Assembly (NCBI GenBank): GCA_030825115.1
Contig: JAPJQL010000022.1
Span: forward strand, 1-59,588
Direction of reading: 5' to 3'
DNA: 59,588 bases
DNA from: Lachnospiraceae bacterium
GTDB taxonomy: Bacteria > Bacillota > Clostridia > Lachnospirales > Lachnospiraceae
Of the stretch, positions 15,186 through 24,428 are shown in pieces. A program made the translations under genes and the position numbers. The notes below the pieces were generated by a model. That model saw nothing but the letters and a program-made list of their open reading frames with translations, had not been told where the DNA came from and did no database searches. The first letter of the stretch is position 1. Each line of letters begins with the position of its first letter.

Positions 15186-16637
15186 ATGGGAAGATTTGAT
15201 CACAGCAGACGTTACCGCAGACGCAGACACCGCCGGTTGGGGCAGCGGCTTGGGATTGCCGCCGGATGCATCGCACTGATCGGAGTATGTGGGGCGGGCG
15301 CTATATTTTTAGGAAAAAAATTAAAGAACACAGACAGTACAGACACAGAAGCAGCCTTCGTCATCAGCCTGGAATCCCAGGCAGAAGGAACCGCTGATTC
15401 CGCCGGATCCGATGGAATGCCCGGCACAGAATCCTCCACGGAAGAATTACTCATTGAGACACCGTTAGAATCGCTGCTGTCGCGCGCCCGGACACTGGCT
15501 GCCGGATATGACTACGACGGCGCGGTCGAACTGCTCAGGTCCGACAGCGAATACGCTGCAGACCCTCAGGTCTTAGAGGCGATCGCCGGTTACGAAACCA
15601 CAAAAGAAGGGCTGGTCCGGGCAAATGTCGGCAAGGTCACCCACGTATTCTTCCACTCGCTGATCGTGGATAACAAAAAAGCATTTGACGGTGACGCGGA
15701 TGAGAAGGGATATAACCAGGTGATGACGACCGTCGGAGAATTCAACAAGATCCTCCAGACCATGTATGACAAAGGTTATGTGCTGGTACGCCTCCATGAC
15801 CTGGCATACGAAACCACCGATGAAAATGGAAAAACCGTGATGAAGGCGGGCGATATCATGCTGCCGGAAGGCAAGATCCCCTTCGTCATGTCGCAGGACG
15901 ACCTTTGTTACTACCCCTATATGACCGGGGATGGTTTTGCCACCCGCATGATCATCGGCGAAGACGGAAAACCCACCTGTGAGATGAAGATGGACGACGG
16001 GTCCGTATCGGTCGGCTCCTACGACCTGGTACCGATTTTGGAAGATTTTATCCAGGAACACCCTGACTTTTCCTACAAAGGGGCGAGGGCCGTACTGGCA
16101 TTTACCGGATATGAGGGGATTTTAGGATACCGCACTGCAGGCTCCTATGCGGATTCTCCGACTTATGAACAGGACCGGCAGGAAGCCGCAAAAGTGGCGC
16201 AGTGCCTCAAAGACAACGGCTGGGAGCTGGCATCCCACAGCTGGGGCCACTTAAATCTCGGCACGATCGATATGGACCGCTTTAAAAAGGACGTTGACAA
16301 ATGGGAAAAGGAAGTCGATTCCCTGATCGGTCCTACCGATATCATCCTCTATCCATTTGGAGCTGATATCGGTGACTGGCATCCCTATACCACCGAGAAC
16401 GAACGGTACAACTACCTGCACTCCGTTGGATTCCGCTATTTCTGCAACGTGGATTCCAACGAATACTGGGTACAGATTGGCGATGATTTCCTGCGCCAGG
16501 GCAGGCGTAACCTGGATGGCTACCGGATGTGGAAGGACATCACTGCCGAGGACCCGTCCCGCAGAAAGCTGGACGATCTGTTCCGCGCCGAAGATGTCTT
16601 TGATAAAGACCGGCCCACCCCGGTCCCGGATATGTGA
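15186..16637 (+). CDS. Membrane-anchored polysaccharide deacetylase (NodB-like) family protein
   Basis: 483 residues. A very basic N-terminus with repeated Arg (positions 2-18) is followed by one hydrophobic anchor at about 22-42, then a Ser/Thr/Glu-rich linker to about 105. The catalytic region runs from about 135: VTHVFFHSLIVD, SQDDLCYYPYMTGDGFATRM, GYEGILGYRT and ASHSWGHLNLG. The DD pair and the H-S-W-G-H motif are the likely metal-binding elements of a NodB fold. The spacing is unusual because of a long insert between them, so activity on peptidoglycan or teichoic sugars is only probable. The ATG has AGAGGT upstream. It ends at a strong bidirectional terminator and is divergent from the carboxypeptidase gene. 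Confidence 0.82.
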   Translation: MGRFDHSRRYRRRRHRRLGQRLGIAAGCIALIGVCGAGAIFLGKKLKNTDSTDTEAAFVISLESQAEGTADSAGSDGMPGTESSTEELLIETPLESLLSRARTLAAGYDYDGAVELLRSDSEYAADPQVLEAIAGYETTKEGLVRANVGKVTHVFFHSLIVDNKKAFDGDADEKGYNQVMTTVGEFNKILQTMYDKGYVLVRLHDLAYETTDENGKTVMKAGDIMLPEGKIPFVMSQDDLCYYPYMTGDGFATRMIIGEDGKPTCEMKMDDGSVSVGSYDLVPILEDFIQEHPDFSYKGARAVLAFTGYEGILGYRTAGSYADSPTYEQDRQEAAKVAQCLKDNGWELASHSWGHLNLGTIDMDRFKKDVDKWEKEVDSLIGPTDIILYPFGADIGDWHPYTTENERYNYLHSVGFRYFCNVDSNEYWVQIGDDFLRQGRRNLDGYRMWKDITAEDPSRRKLDDLFRAEDVFDKDRPTPVPDM

Positions 16638-16649
16638 CATCATAGATGC

Positions 16650-16693
16650 AAAAAAGATACAGGACTGCTCTGCGGCAGTCCTGTATCTTTTTT
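16650..16693. terminator. Bidirectional terminator
   Basis: AAAAAAGATACAGGACTGC and its complement form an almost perfect 19-bp stem with a short loop between the convergent deacetylase and ABC ATPase genes. Confidence 0.9.
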
Positions 16694-16701
16694 GCCCCCT
16701 C

Positions 16702-18351
16702 TTATCCAATGGCAAGCGTTCCGGCCGAGATACACTTCCCAGATTTTCTGTCAAACAGCAGGATATCGCTTCCTTCGATATCTATCCCCGTCTCCTCGCC
16801 AATCTGATAGGTCACGCCCCCGAAGATCACGCCAGTCAACAGGAAATCTCCCACTCTCAGCTTCACTGTAGATTCCATACCGGTCGGCATCGCGCCGTAT
16901 ATCGTTGCTTCCAGACTCCCCTCTTCCCGGAGTTTAAGACATTCCGGCCTCACTCCGATCACAAAATCTTCATCGGTGATCTCCGGCTCGTCTTCAATGC
17001 TGTAATCATTCTCGGTTACCATCGAAATATGATATTGAAACGCCTCGTCTTTGTTGCTCTTCTCTACCGCCTTCTTATCCTTCAGGATTTCCTGACGGAG
17101 AAGCTCCGCTTCTTTTGCCTCCCGGTTCCTTTCTTCAAACCATTTCTCCATATCAAGCGGCTGCCCCGGATGGAAAGCCGCCTTCACGCCGCCCAAAATT
17201 GTCAGTTCCATAGAGCCATCCGCTGCCTGTCTGCCCTTTGCGTCGATGAAATTGATGGACGGATTTCCCACAAAATCTGCGACAAACAGGTTGTTTGGCC
17301 GGTTATAGACGTCCAGAGGGGCATCATACTGCTGAAGCACGCCATTGTTGATCAGGCAGATCTTCGTTGCCAGCGTCATCGCCTCCATCTGGTCATGGGT
17401 CACGTATACAAAGGTACTGCCCGTCTCCACATGAAGCCGCTGCAGCTCATAACGCATCTCCAGCCTCAGTTTGGCGTCCAGATTGGACAACGGCTCATCC
17501 ATAAACAGGACAGCCGGTTCCGGGGCAAGCGTCCTGGCGATCGCCACCCTCTGCTGCTGCCCGCCGGACAACTCTGCCGGATAACGGTCCATAAACATAC
17601 CAATCTTTACAATCCTGGATACCCGCCTCACGGCCTGGTCCACTTCCTCTTTTGAAAGCTTCCGGTTTTCCATAACGATTTTCCCGCCGCTTACAACGGC
17701 AAAGTCCTCGTTCAGCGCCTGACCCTTAGCGGTATAGGACGCTTTGATAGAATCCAGCTTCTTTTGCAGTTCCTCTGCTTTGGCGTTTGCAGCCGCATCC
17801 GGGTCGGCAGCCTCATGAACCTTAAATCCATACAGGGTTTTTGCCGTATAGATGGACAGGGTAAAGAAGTCGATCATCTTTAAATACACTTTGTCCATAT
17901 CCAGCTTGCCCGACTTCCCCCTGCACTCTTCTACCAGCTCCGCAATCCGCTTTCCGCTCTTTAGCGCTTTGATCAGATCGTTCGTAGTCTTTGCGTCAAA
18001 GTCATACTGCGGCATCTCTTCCTTAATATTGTTGAGTCCGAACGAGATATTCTGGTACACCGTCATATTGGGCCACAGCGCGTAGTTCTGGAACAGAAAG
18101 CCTACCTTCCGTTTATTGGCTGGAATATTGATGCCCGCGTCGCTGTCAAACACCACCCGGTCCCCAATCTCGATCCGGCCGCTGGTGGGCGTCTCAAGCC
18201 CTGCGATCATGCGGAGCGTCGTCGTCTTTCCACAGCCTGACGGTCCAAGCAGGGTGATAAAAGAGTTGTCTTCAATATTCATGGTCAGGTCATCCACTGC
18301 GTAGAATTTTCCCCACCGTTTTGTCACATTTGTCAATTTAATTTCCGGCAT
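16702..18351 (-). CDS. ABC transporter ATPase (FbpC/PotA/MalK-type) with a large insertion between Q-loop and signature
   Basis: 549 residues from the ATG at 18351 (GGAGG upstream, one base after the permease stop). The energising subunit of the importer. Walker A GPSGCGKTT is at 36-44, Q-loop FLFQNY at about 85-90, signature LSGGQQQR at 261-268, Walker B VLFMDEP at about 281-287 and H-loop VTHDQ. In MalK-like ATPases the Q-loop and signature are about 53 residues apart; here they are about 173 apart. The extra roughly 120 residues (about 108-230) are helical and charged (KAEELQKKLD, KLSKEEVDQA). The C-terminal regulatory TOBE domain also carries a charged insert (about 400-450, NREAKEAELLRQ). 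All catalytic motifs survive, so this looks like a functional variant and not damage. Confidence 0.9.
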   Translation of the reverse strand: MPEIKLTNVTKRWGKFYAVDDLTMNIEDNSFITLLGPSGCGKTTTLRMIAGLETPTSGRIEIGDRVVFDSDAGINIPANKRKVGFLFQNYALWPNMTVYQNISFGLNNIKEEMPQYDFDAKTTNDLIKALKSGKRIAELVEECRGKSGKLDMDKVYLKMIDFFTLSIYTAKTLYGFKVHEAADPDAAANAKAEELQKKLDSIKASYTAKGQALNEDFAVVSGGKIVMENRKLSKEEVDQAVRRVSRIVKIGMFMDRYPAELSGGQQQRVAIARTLAPEPAVLFMDEPLSNLDAKLRLEMRYELQRLHVETGSTFVYVTHDQMEAMTLATKICLINNGVLQQYDAPLDVYNRPNNLFVADFVGNPSINFIDAKGRQAADGSMELTILGGVKAAFHPGQPLDMEKWFEERNREAKEAELLRQEILKDKKAVEKSNKDEAFQYHISMVTENDYSIEDEPEITDEDFVIGVRPECLKLREEGSLEATIYGAMPTGMESTVKLRVGDFLLTGVIFGGVTYQIGEETGIDIEGSDILLFDRKSGKCISAGTLAIG

Positions 18352-18352
18352 T

Positions 18353-20185
18353 TTAGTTTCCTCCAATCCCATCGTCCAGACTTGCTCCGGTCAGTTTATT
18401 TACCAGCGTATTGAATACCAGAATCGTCACAATCAAAATCAGGTTGATCGCACTGGAAAATGCGTAGAGTCCCATCTCATCAAAGTAATCCAGAGTCGTC
18501 GAGAGGATAAAGCCCTGTGTACAGAGAAGCAGGAACAGGGACAGCTCCCTTAAGCAGGTCATAAACGGAAGCATATATCCGCTGATGATCGCCGATTTCT
18601 GGATCGGGATGATAATGCGAAACATCCGCTTAAACCACGGCAGATCCTGGATGATCGCCGCCTCCTCAATCTCGTTGCTGATCTGCAGCATGGAATTGAG
18701 CGCGCTCCTGCTGGCAAACGGGATGTATTTTATCGAACCTGCGATGATCAGCAAAGTATAGGTGTTGAACAGGTTGATCTTCTCATTCGAAAACAGGATA
18801 AAGAACGCAGCGCCCACCGCGATGGACGGCATCAGGTAAGGCAGGAATGCGACGCCGTTGACGTAGCTTGCCCATTTGCTCCTCCTGTTTTTTGCCACCG
18901 CGTAGCCGATCAGGGTTCCGATGGTGCCCGCGATCAGGGCGCACAGCACGGCCACTAAAAGGGTTCCCCAAAATGCATGCCAGATGGTTGCGTTGTGCAG
19001 GATCCCCTGCTGTCCGTACATGCCGTTCTCCGTGATATTTTCACTGGTCAGCCACCATTTTGTCGTCAGGTTGCTCAAGTCCCTTGTATAGAGGAAGCTG
19101 TAATCTCCCGGGTTTGGAAGAAACGTTTCCAGCGCAAAGGAGAAGATTGGGAAAATGCTGGTGAAGAAGGTAATGACCATCAATACTACGCCAATCACAT
19201 ATTTCCCCACTTTTCCAAGATTGATCTTGGAGAGCTGCCCGGACTTTCCGGTCACGGTGGTATAGTTCTTTCTGCTCTTTAAACTGACCTGGTTCATCGT
19301 CAGGATCGCTACGCCAAATACCATCATGATGATGGCAAGGATGCTCGCCTCTCCGGTATACTTGGAGTTCATGGAGATGTACTTGGTGGAAAGGGTCGTA
19401 AGTCCCAGGTAGTGCGGTACCGGATAGCTTCCCATCGCGCTTCCGAACACCAGCAGTATCGTCGATAAAATTGCCGGTTTTACCATGGGAAGGGTAATCC
19501 GGAACATGGTTTTCCATTTTGGGGTATCCAGGATCGTGGCCGCCTCCTCCAGGTTGGCATCCATATTGCGGAAGATGCCGCCAATCAGGATATAGGCAAA
19601 CGGCGCATAATGCAGCCCCAGCACAACCGAACTGGGAAACAGTCCCTGGCACCACCACTTGGGAGCCAGGATGCCAAACAGCGAAGCCAAAAGCCCGTTG
19701 GAGGTTCCCACCACTGCATTGCTGTTAAACACATTCTGCCATACAACCGCCAGCGTCCACTGGGGCATGATGTATGGAAAAATAAAAATCGAGCTTAAGT
19801 ATTTTTTAAATTTCAAATTTGTTCTTGTTACTAAAAATGCAAAAGTTCCGCCGTACACAATTGAGATCAGACAGGTAAAAACTGCTAAAAGCAGCGTATT
19901 CCACAATGGCTTCCACAGATTGGTCCTCGCCAGACGGCTGGTAAACAGGTCAATATAGTTGACAATCGTATACCCTGATGCCCTGCCGGTCAGGTGGGCG
20001 TCGATCGTTCCGGGATGGATGGCAAAGGTATCTTTCACGATCGCCACGATCGGCGCTACCGTGGAAAAGGTGAGCACAATGCCGAACAACAGAAGGATGA
20101 TGTTCTGCGGCTTGGAAAAATAAGTCTTAATCTTATTGAGCAGGATGGCTTTTTTGTTCACGTTTCTGGTATTAGTCCGCTCCAT
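18353..20185 (-). CDS. Fused two-domain ABC permease (FbpB/iron(III)-type)
   Basis: 610 residues with two complete binding-protein-dependent permease halves in one chain. The first half has the cytoplasmic coupling loop EAATILDTPKWKTMFRITLP and the second EEAAIIQDLPWFKRMFRIIIP. About six hydrophobic helices are expected in each half. Fusion of the two halves is usual for Fe3+/thiamine-type importers (FbpB, ThiP). The substrate is not proven; iron(III), phosphonate or polyamine are possible. AGGAG precedes the ATG. The stop is one base upstream of the ATPase ATG, and a GC-rich hairpin (20218-20253) separates it from the binding-protein gene. Confidence 0.9.
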   Translation of the reverse strand: MERTNTRNVNKKAILLNKIKTYFSKPQNIILLLFGIVLTFSTVAPIVAIVKDTFAIHPGTIDAHLTGRASGYTIVNYIDLFTSRLARTNLWKPLWNTLLLAVFTCLISIVYGGTFAFLVTRTNLKFKKYLSSIFIFPYIMPQWTLAVVWQNVFNSNAVVGTSNGLLASLFGILAPKWWCQGLFPSSVVLGLHYAPFAYILIGGIFRNMDANLEEAATILDTPKWKTMFRITLPMVKPAILSTILLVFGSAMGSYPVPHYLGLTTLSTKYISMNSKYTGEASILAIIMMVFGVAILTMNQVSLKSRKNYTTVTGKSGQLSKINLGKVGKYVIGVVLMVITFFTSIFPIFSFALETFLPNPGDYSFLYTRDLSNLTTKWWLTSENITENGMYGQQGILHNATIWHAFWGTLLVAVLCALIAGTIGTLIGYAVAKNRRSKWASYVNGVAFLPYLMPSIAVGAAFFILFSNEKINLFNTYTLLIIAGSIKYIPFASRSALNSMLQISNEIEEAAIIQDLPWFKRMFRIIIPIQKSAIISGYMLPFMTCLRELSLFLLLCTQGFILSTTLDYFDEMGLYAFSSAINLILIVTILVFNTLVNKLTGASLDDGIGGN

Positions 20186-20217
20186 ATTTGATTACTCCTT
20201 ACAGATTCTTATAAAAT

Positions 20218-20253
20218 GGGGCGCCGCACTAATGCTGTTAGTGCGGCAGCCCC
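20218..20253 (-). terminator. Intercistronic hairpin between binding-protein and permease genes
   Basis: On the minus strand GGGGC..CCGCACTAA pairs with TTAGTGCGG..GCCCC, and the stem is followed by ATTTTATAAG. The weak T-run suggests partial termination or mRNA protection, giving more binding protein than permease. Confidence 0.7.
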
Positions 20254-20280
20254 ACTGTCTCGCTGCTGCCGGATGCCTGT

Positions 20281-21720
20281 TTACTTCGCTGAATCGCTGT
20301 ACTTGGTCAGCATTTCAATCCAGCTTCCTACAGTAAAGGATACCGATGCACAGTACTCCGGGTCTTCCAGTACCAGCTCGCCGTTCGTGGTCCACCAGTC
20401 ATACCCTCTGTCATTCTTTGCGTCAAATTCATTTACGCCCTGGTCATTATAACCGCCCTTGCTGTGTCCATAAGTCGCCTCGATCGCCGCTGCCACTTCC
20501 GGATTGGAGGAATAGCCGCCCATGTCCTTGCCCCATGCACTGAATCCGTCCTCGGTACAGGTCATGTAAGCGATAAAAGCGCAGGAAGTCCACGGAAGCG
20601 GGCTGTTGTTGGTCAAAAACAGGTAATGGCAGTATCCATATCCGCCGATTCCTTTATAGCCGTCCTGATAAGCCGCAACCTTGATATTGTTCACCGATAC
20701 GCCTGCAGACTCTTCAACGGAACGCAGCTTGGAATAAACCAGCAGGCCGCTCTGATCCGTTGCGGAATCCGTCACCAGGGTGTTGCAGATTGGTCCGTCA
20801 TCGGTCTGTTCATTATAGTTCTCAACCCACAGCTTGATCCATGCAAGACCGTATTTGCCGTTTTCGCCAAGTCCCAGGTCTTCTGCGTCCACAGCCATCT
20901 CGTCAATCACCGGTTTAAAGTACGCCTGCTCTTCTGCCCCCAGCGCATCATAAGCCTCTTTCAGCCATGTCGCGTATTTGTCCTCGGTCAGCATATACAG
21001 GAAGTTCTTGCCTACAATCTCAGAATCGATGTCCATGTAAAGCGGATGTACACCTTCTGCTACGAAGTCCCAGCAGTTGTCGTATTCAGCCGTGCCGGTG
21101 CTGTTGTACATGAATACCTTGTTCAGGGTCTGCAGCGGAAGGAATCCTTCGTATGCGTCTGCAGTCGTGCCGTTTGCCTCTGCCCACTCCTTCGGAATAA
21201 AGGTCTTTAAGATCCCGGTCTGGACCATCTTGGATTCAATCTGGTTGCCGTCCTGGATCAGGGTCATCGCAAACGTGCCGCTCCCCTTCAGGGAGTCTGC
21301 AGAAAGCTGCTCAAAAATCTTATTGTTCTTTGGCTGCTGCCACTCGTATTCCATCGTATAAGACGGGTCGATCGTCTGTAAATATTCAATAAACAGCGGT
21401 AACGCGGATTTGCCGCGGCTGGAGTTGCCTACTCCGTAGAAAGTTTTTCCATTGGATTCCTCAATGGCTTTCTTCGCCAGTTCCTCCATCGTCATGCCTT
21501 CTGCTTCTTTTATGATCTTCTCAACCTCGGACAAGTTCGCCGTATCCTCAGGCTTCGCTTCCGGTTTCGCCTCCGCCTGCGTCTGCTCCACAGCCGCTTT
21601 CGTATCTGCCGGTGCAGCGCTGCTTCCCGCCGGCGCCGCCGAATCCTTAGAGCCGCAGCCCGCTAACGAAGCCGCCAGCATTGCCCCTGTCAGAACCAAA
21701 GATAATATACGTTTTTTCAC
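20281..21720 (-). CDS. ABC extracellular solute-binding lipoprotein (family 1 type)
   Basis: 479 residues from a GTG at 21720, which has AAGGAGG 9 bases upstream. Upstream in-frame starts lie before or within that ribosome site. Signal peptide KKRILSLVLTGAML and lipobox LAGC (lipidated Cys at about 22) are followed by an Ala/Pro/Glu-rich tether to about 75. The mature domain contains FYGVGNSSRGKSALPLFIEYL and VGKNFLYMLTEDKYATWLKEAY. It is long for an iron-binding protein and nearer to the general family-1 fold. Ligand unknown. First gene of the operon with the fused permease and ATPase. Its promoter has a perfect -10 but no -35 (21792-21797), as expected if it needs an activator such as the AraC-type regulator next door. 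Confidence 0.88.
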   Translation of the reverse strand: MKKRILSLVLTGAMLAASLAGCGSKDSAAPAGSSAAPADTKAAVEQTQAEAKPEAKPEDTANLSEVEKIIKEAEGMTMEELAKKAIEESNGKTFYGVGNSSRGKSALPLFIEYLQTIDPSYTMEYEWQQPKNNKIFEQLSADSLKGSGTFAMTLIQDGNQIESKMVQTGILKTFIPKEWAEANGTTADAYEGFLPLQTLNKVFMYNSTGTAEYDNCWDFVAEGVHPLYMDIDSEIVGKNFLYMLTEDKYATWLKEAYDALGAEEQAYFKPVIDEMAVDAEDLGLGENGKYGLAWIKLWVENYNEQTDDGPICNTLVTDSATDQSGLLVYSKLRSVEESAGVSVNNIKVAAYQDGYKGIGGYGYCHYLFLTNNSPLPWTSCAFIAYMTCTEDGFSAWGKDMGGYSSNPEVAAAIEATYGHSKGGYNDQGVNEFDAKNDRGYDWWTTNGELVLEDPEYCASVSFTVGSWIEMLTKYSDSAK

Positions 21721-21764
21721 GATACTACTCCTCCTTTTCATGTTTACATATCCCACTTTTTTTC

Positions 21765-21797
21765 GATGCTGCAGCATCATCTGATAATCCTATTATA
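21765..21797 (-). promoter_or_regulatory. Promoter region of the ABC importer operon
   Basis: The minus strand has TATAAT (21797-21792) without a recognisable -35, and GTATT-TTCACG-AATAC as a small inverted repeat just upstream. Downstream, in the leader, the palindrome GATGCTGCAGCATC lies at 21765-21778. A weak -35 fits activator-dependent control. Confidence 0.5.
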
Positions 21798-21954
21798 GCG
21801 GTTGTATTCGTGAAAATACACTGGACAAAACTGTTATTCTTTTATATATCCTGTTATTTAGCATATATAATCTTATTTTCACACGTTATCTATGTGCAAT
21901 CTGTACATGTTTTTGCCTGTGCAATGATATTATCTTCGTAAGCGCCTTTCTCGC

Positions 21955-22716
21955 CTACACACACCTGTCCTGATACTCCGACGGCGATATGCCCACCATC
22001 TTCTTAAACGTAGTGGAAAAATACGTAATATCCCGGTATCCCACCATCTCCGCCACCTCATACACCTTGTTGCGGCAGTTGCCAAGCAGCTTCATCGCGG
22101 CGCGGATGCGAAACCGGGTGATATATGCCATGACCGTATAATCCGTCTCCTTCTTAAACAGATGGCTCAAATGCCCTTCACTGATTCCAAGCGACTCCGC
22201 AATGCTCCCCACGCTGATCTCCACATCGTTGTAGTGCTCCGAGATATACGCCAGCGCCTCCGTGATATACCGGCTCTTATCTCCGGTTTTTAACGGAAGC
22301 GGCAGCAGCTTATCCTCCCTCAAAACGTCCTCTCCCCGCTCCTCTTTCATCTGCTCCCGCGCCCGCAGCACCGCCGCCTCCAGCTCTCCGTCCTCAAACG
22401 GCTTTAACAGGTAATCAAACGCAAACAGCTTCAGCGCCTCTCTGGCATACTCAAACTCACTGTATGCCGTCAGAAAAATAACCCTGACCGGGTTATCCTC
22501 CTCCCGAAGTTTCTTAAGCATCTGGATTCCATCCATCTTTGGCATTCTGATATCTGAGATGATCAGGTCCGGGCGGTATCTGTGTACCGCCTCCAAAGCC
22601 TGCAGCCCGTTTTCCGCCTCCGCCACGACCTCACAGCCCAGCGCATTCCAGTCTGTCTCCAGCACGATCCCCTTTCTGACAAAATGCTCATCATCGACTA
22701 CCAATACCTTCAACAT
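21955..22716 (-). CDS. YesN-type response regulator, receiver plus AraC helix-turn-helix
   Basis: 253 residues from the ATG at 22716 (GGGGGA upstream), overlapping the kinase stop by 26 bases. The receiver domain (about 1-120) has the acidic pair VVDDE, phospho-acceptor Asp55 in ISDIRMP, the switch Thr in LTAYSE and Lys in LLKPFEDG. The C-terminal AraC-type DNA-binding domain (about 150-253) shows EISVGSIAESLGISEGHLSHLFKKET and the second helix-turn-helix VAEMVGYRDITYFSTTFKK. It is the partner of the YesM-type kinase upstream. The likely target is the ABC importer operon, whose promoter is about 160-235 bases further on. It ends without an obvious terminator. Confidence 0.93.
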   Translation of the reverse strand: MLKVLVVDDEHFVRKGIVLETDWNALGCEVVAEAENGLQALEAVHRYRPDLIISDIRMPKMDGIQMLKKLREEDNPVRVIFLTAYSEFEYAREALKLFAFDYLLKPFEDGELEAAVLRAREQMKEERGEDVLREDKLLPLPLKTGDKSRYITEALAYISEHYNDVEISVGSIAESLGISEGHLSHLFKKETDYTVMAYITRFRIRAAMKLLGNCRNKVYEVAEMVGYRDITYFSTTFKKMVGISPSEYQDRCV

Positions 22717-24418
22717 CCTGCTTTCCCCCTTTTCTTGTGAGCGGGATCGCGATGACAACCCGCGTTCCTCCGCTCTCCGGTCTGTCCACTTTAAGACCAT
22801 ACTCTTCTCCGTAATGCAGGCGGATGATCGTGTCTACATTATAAAACCCGATATGCCCCGCCAGCTTCTCCCTGTCCCTGCTGTTTAACCGTTCCATCAC
22901 TTCCGGGCTGATGCCGCAGCCGTCGTCCGTCACCTCGATCGTCAGCATCCCTCCGTCTTCCGATGCCGCCACCCGGATCGTCCCCTCCTCACATTCTGCC
23001 AGCCCGTGGATGACGGAGTTCTCCACAATCGGCTGTACGATCAGTTTGGGAATGATGCAGGCCTGCAGCTTCTTTGGCAACACATATTCAAACCGGAACT
23101 TCCCGTTGAACCGGATCCTCTGGATCTCGGCATAGCTCTCCACCAGCTCCATCTCCTCCTGCAACGTGATAAGCTGGTCGCGGGATATGCTGGTCCGCAG
23201 GATTTTTGCAAGCTTTGCCGCCAGCGTCGCTATCTCCGGGATATGGTTCGCCTTTGCCACCCATTTCATCGTATCCAGCGTATTATATAAAAAATGCGGG
23301 TTGAGCTGCGCCTGCATCATCGCAATCTGCACGTCGTTCAGTTCTTTCTGCTGGCTGACCTGCCGCTCCATATAATTTTTCAGCTCCTTCGCCATGACAT
23401 TGAAGTTGTTCGAAAGCTGTCCGAACTCATCCGTTCTGCACGACGTGATCCGCGTATCCAGATTTCCTTCCTGCAATTCCTGCATTGCCCGGTTCAGCAC
23501 CCTGATCGGCCACGACAGCTGGTTGCTCATCCGGGCCGCCACGACAATACAGAGTAAAAGGCTTGCCGCAGCCATGATCAGCAGCACGCTGTACATCGAT
23601 CGGGTCGTATCCGCCGTAAAAACCTCAGGCCGGAGAAACACGCTCATCAGCCCCGTCTCCCCCAGCCTGGAGACATAGATCCGGTTATTGTGATATGGTT
23701 CCAAGATATCCTTCCCATCCATCACCCGCTTGCGGAGCACGGCTCCGATTTCTTCCCGCGATGCCGCCTCCGTGCTGTATACCGTCTCCCAAAAGCTGTT
23801 CAGGATGCAGACCCCGTCCTGGCTGCTGTATGTACCTTTCAGGACACTCTCAAAATGCGCCTCCCTCATACTGACCACTATATAGCCAAGAATATCCGCT
23901 TCCTCATCCCGGATTGCCCGCACCGCCCGCAAAAGGATGTCCGAGTCTCCCAGGTATTCCTTCTCCCGGCGGATGATCAGCTCTTCCGGGTGCGCAGCCG
24001 CCACCTTCATGATCCCCCAGTAGACCGGCAGCTTCGTGTGTACTGTCCCGGTCCCGGTGGAATACTGGCAGATCCCTTCGCCGGAATAGATGTCAAACTG
24101 CGCCGCTTCCCGAAGCCCCGCCGTCGCCTCATAGAGCCTGGAGTAGACGGCATTCCTGCTCCCATTCCCCATCATGGAATCCTGGATCGCCCCATCCTTC
24201 CCCACCGATTCCGTCACCCGGTCAAACTCCTGAAACAAGGTGGTAAGCCGCGCCTCTATGGTCGCCGCCTGTTCCATATCCTGCTTCTGATAATCACTCG
24301 CCAGCTTTGCCTTGAACATCTGGATAAGGAACGCACAGCAGAGCACCAAAGGCAGCAGCGCCACGATGAGAAACCCGGCGAGCAGTTCCCGTTTAAATGA
24401 TTTTTTTATAAATTCCAT
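22691..24418 (-). CDS. YesM/LytS-type sensor histidine kinase
   Basis: 575 residues from the ATG at 24418, 11 bases after the stop of the binding-protein gene. Two membrane helices (about 12-34 and 276-297) flank a large extracellular sensor domain. A HAMP linker follows (LSWPIRVLNRAMQELQEGNL). The His_kinase domain has its phospho-acceptor in QLNPHFLYNTL (about His375). The C-terminal HATPase has IVQPIVENSVIHG (N box), TDDGCGI (G1) and GHIGFYNVDTIIR. This architecture is that of kinases controlling sugar or metal uptake. Coupling to the lipoprotein encoded just upstream suggests that the lipoprotein presents ligand to the extracellular domain. Confidence 0.93.
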   Translation of the reverse strand: MEFIKKSFKRELLAGFLIVALLPLVLCCAFLIQMFKAKLASDYQKQDMEQAATIEARLTTLFQEFDRVTESVGKDGAIQDSMMGNGSRNAVYSRLYEATAGLREAAQFDIYSGEGICQYSTGTGTVHTKLPVYWGIMKVAAAHPEELIIRREKEYLGDSDILLRAVRAIRDEEADILGYIVVSMREAHFESVLKGTYSSQDGVCILNSFWETVYSTEAASREEIGAVLRKRVMDGKDILEPYHNNRIYVSRLGETGLMSVFLRPEVFTADTTRSMYSVLLIMAAASLLLCIVVAARMSNQLSWPIRVLNRAMQELQEGNLDTRITSCRTDEFGQLSNNFNVMAKELKNYMERQVSQQKELNDVQIAMMQAQLNPHFLYNTLDTMKWVAKANHIPEIATLAAKLAKILRTSISRDQLITLQEEMELVESYAEIQRIRFNGKFRFEYVLPKKLQACIIPKLIVQPIVENSVIHGLAECEEGTIRVAASEDGGMLTIEVTDDGCGISPEVMERLNSRDREKLAGHIGFYNVDTIIRLHYGEEYGLKVDRPESGGTRVVIAIPLTRKGGKQDVEGIGSR

Positions 24419-24428
24419 GCCGCACCGC

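Noticed and set aside
16357..17655. Plus-strand frame of 432 codons antisense to the ABC ATPase
   Set aside because: It crosses the deacetylase 3' end, a strong terminator and the ATPase gene. The composition (His, Arg, Pro rich) is that of an antisense shadow.
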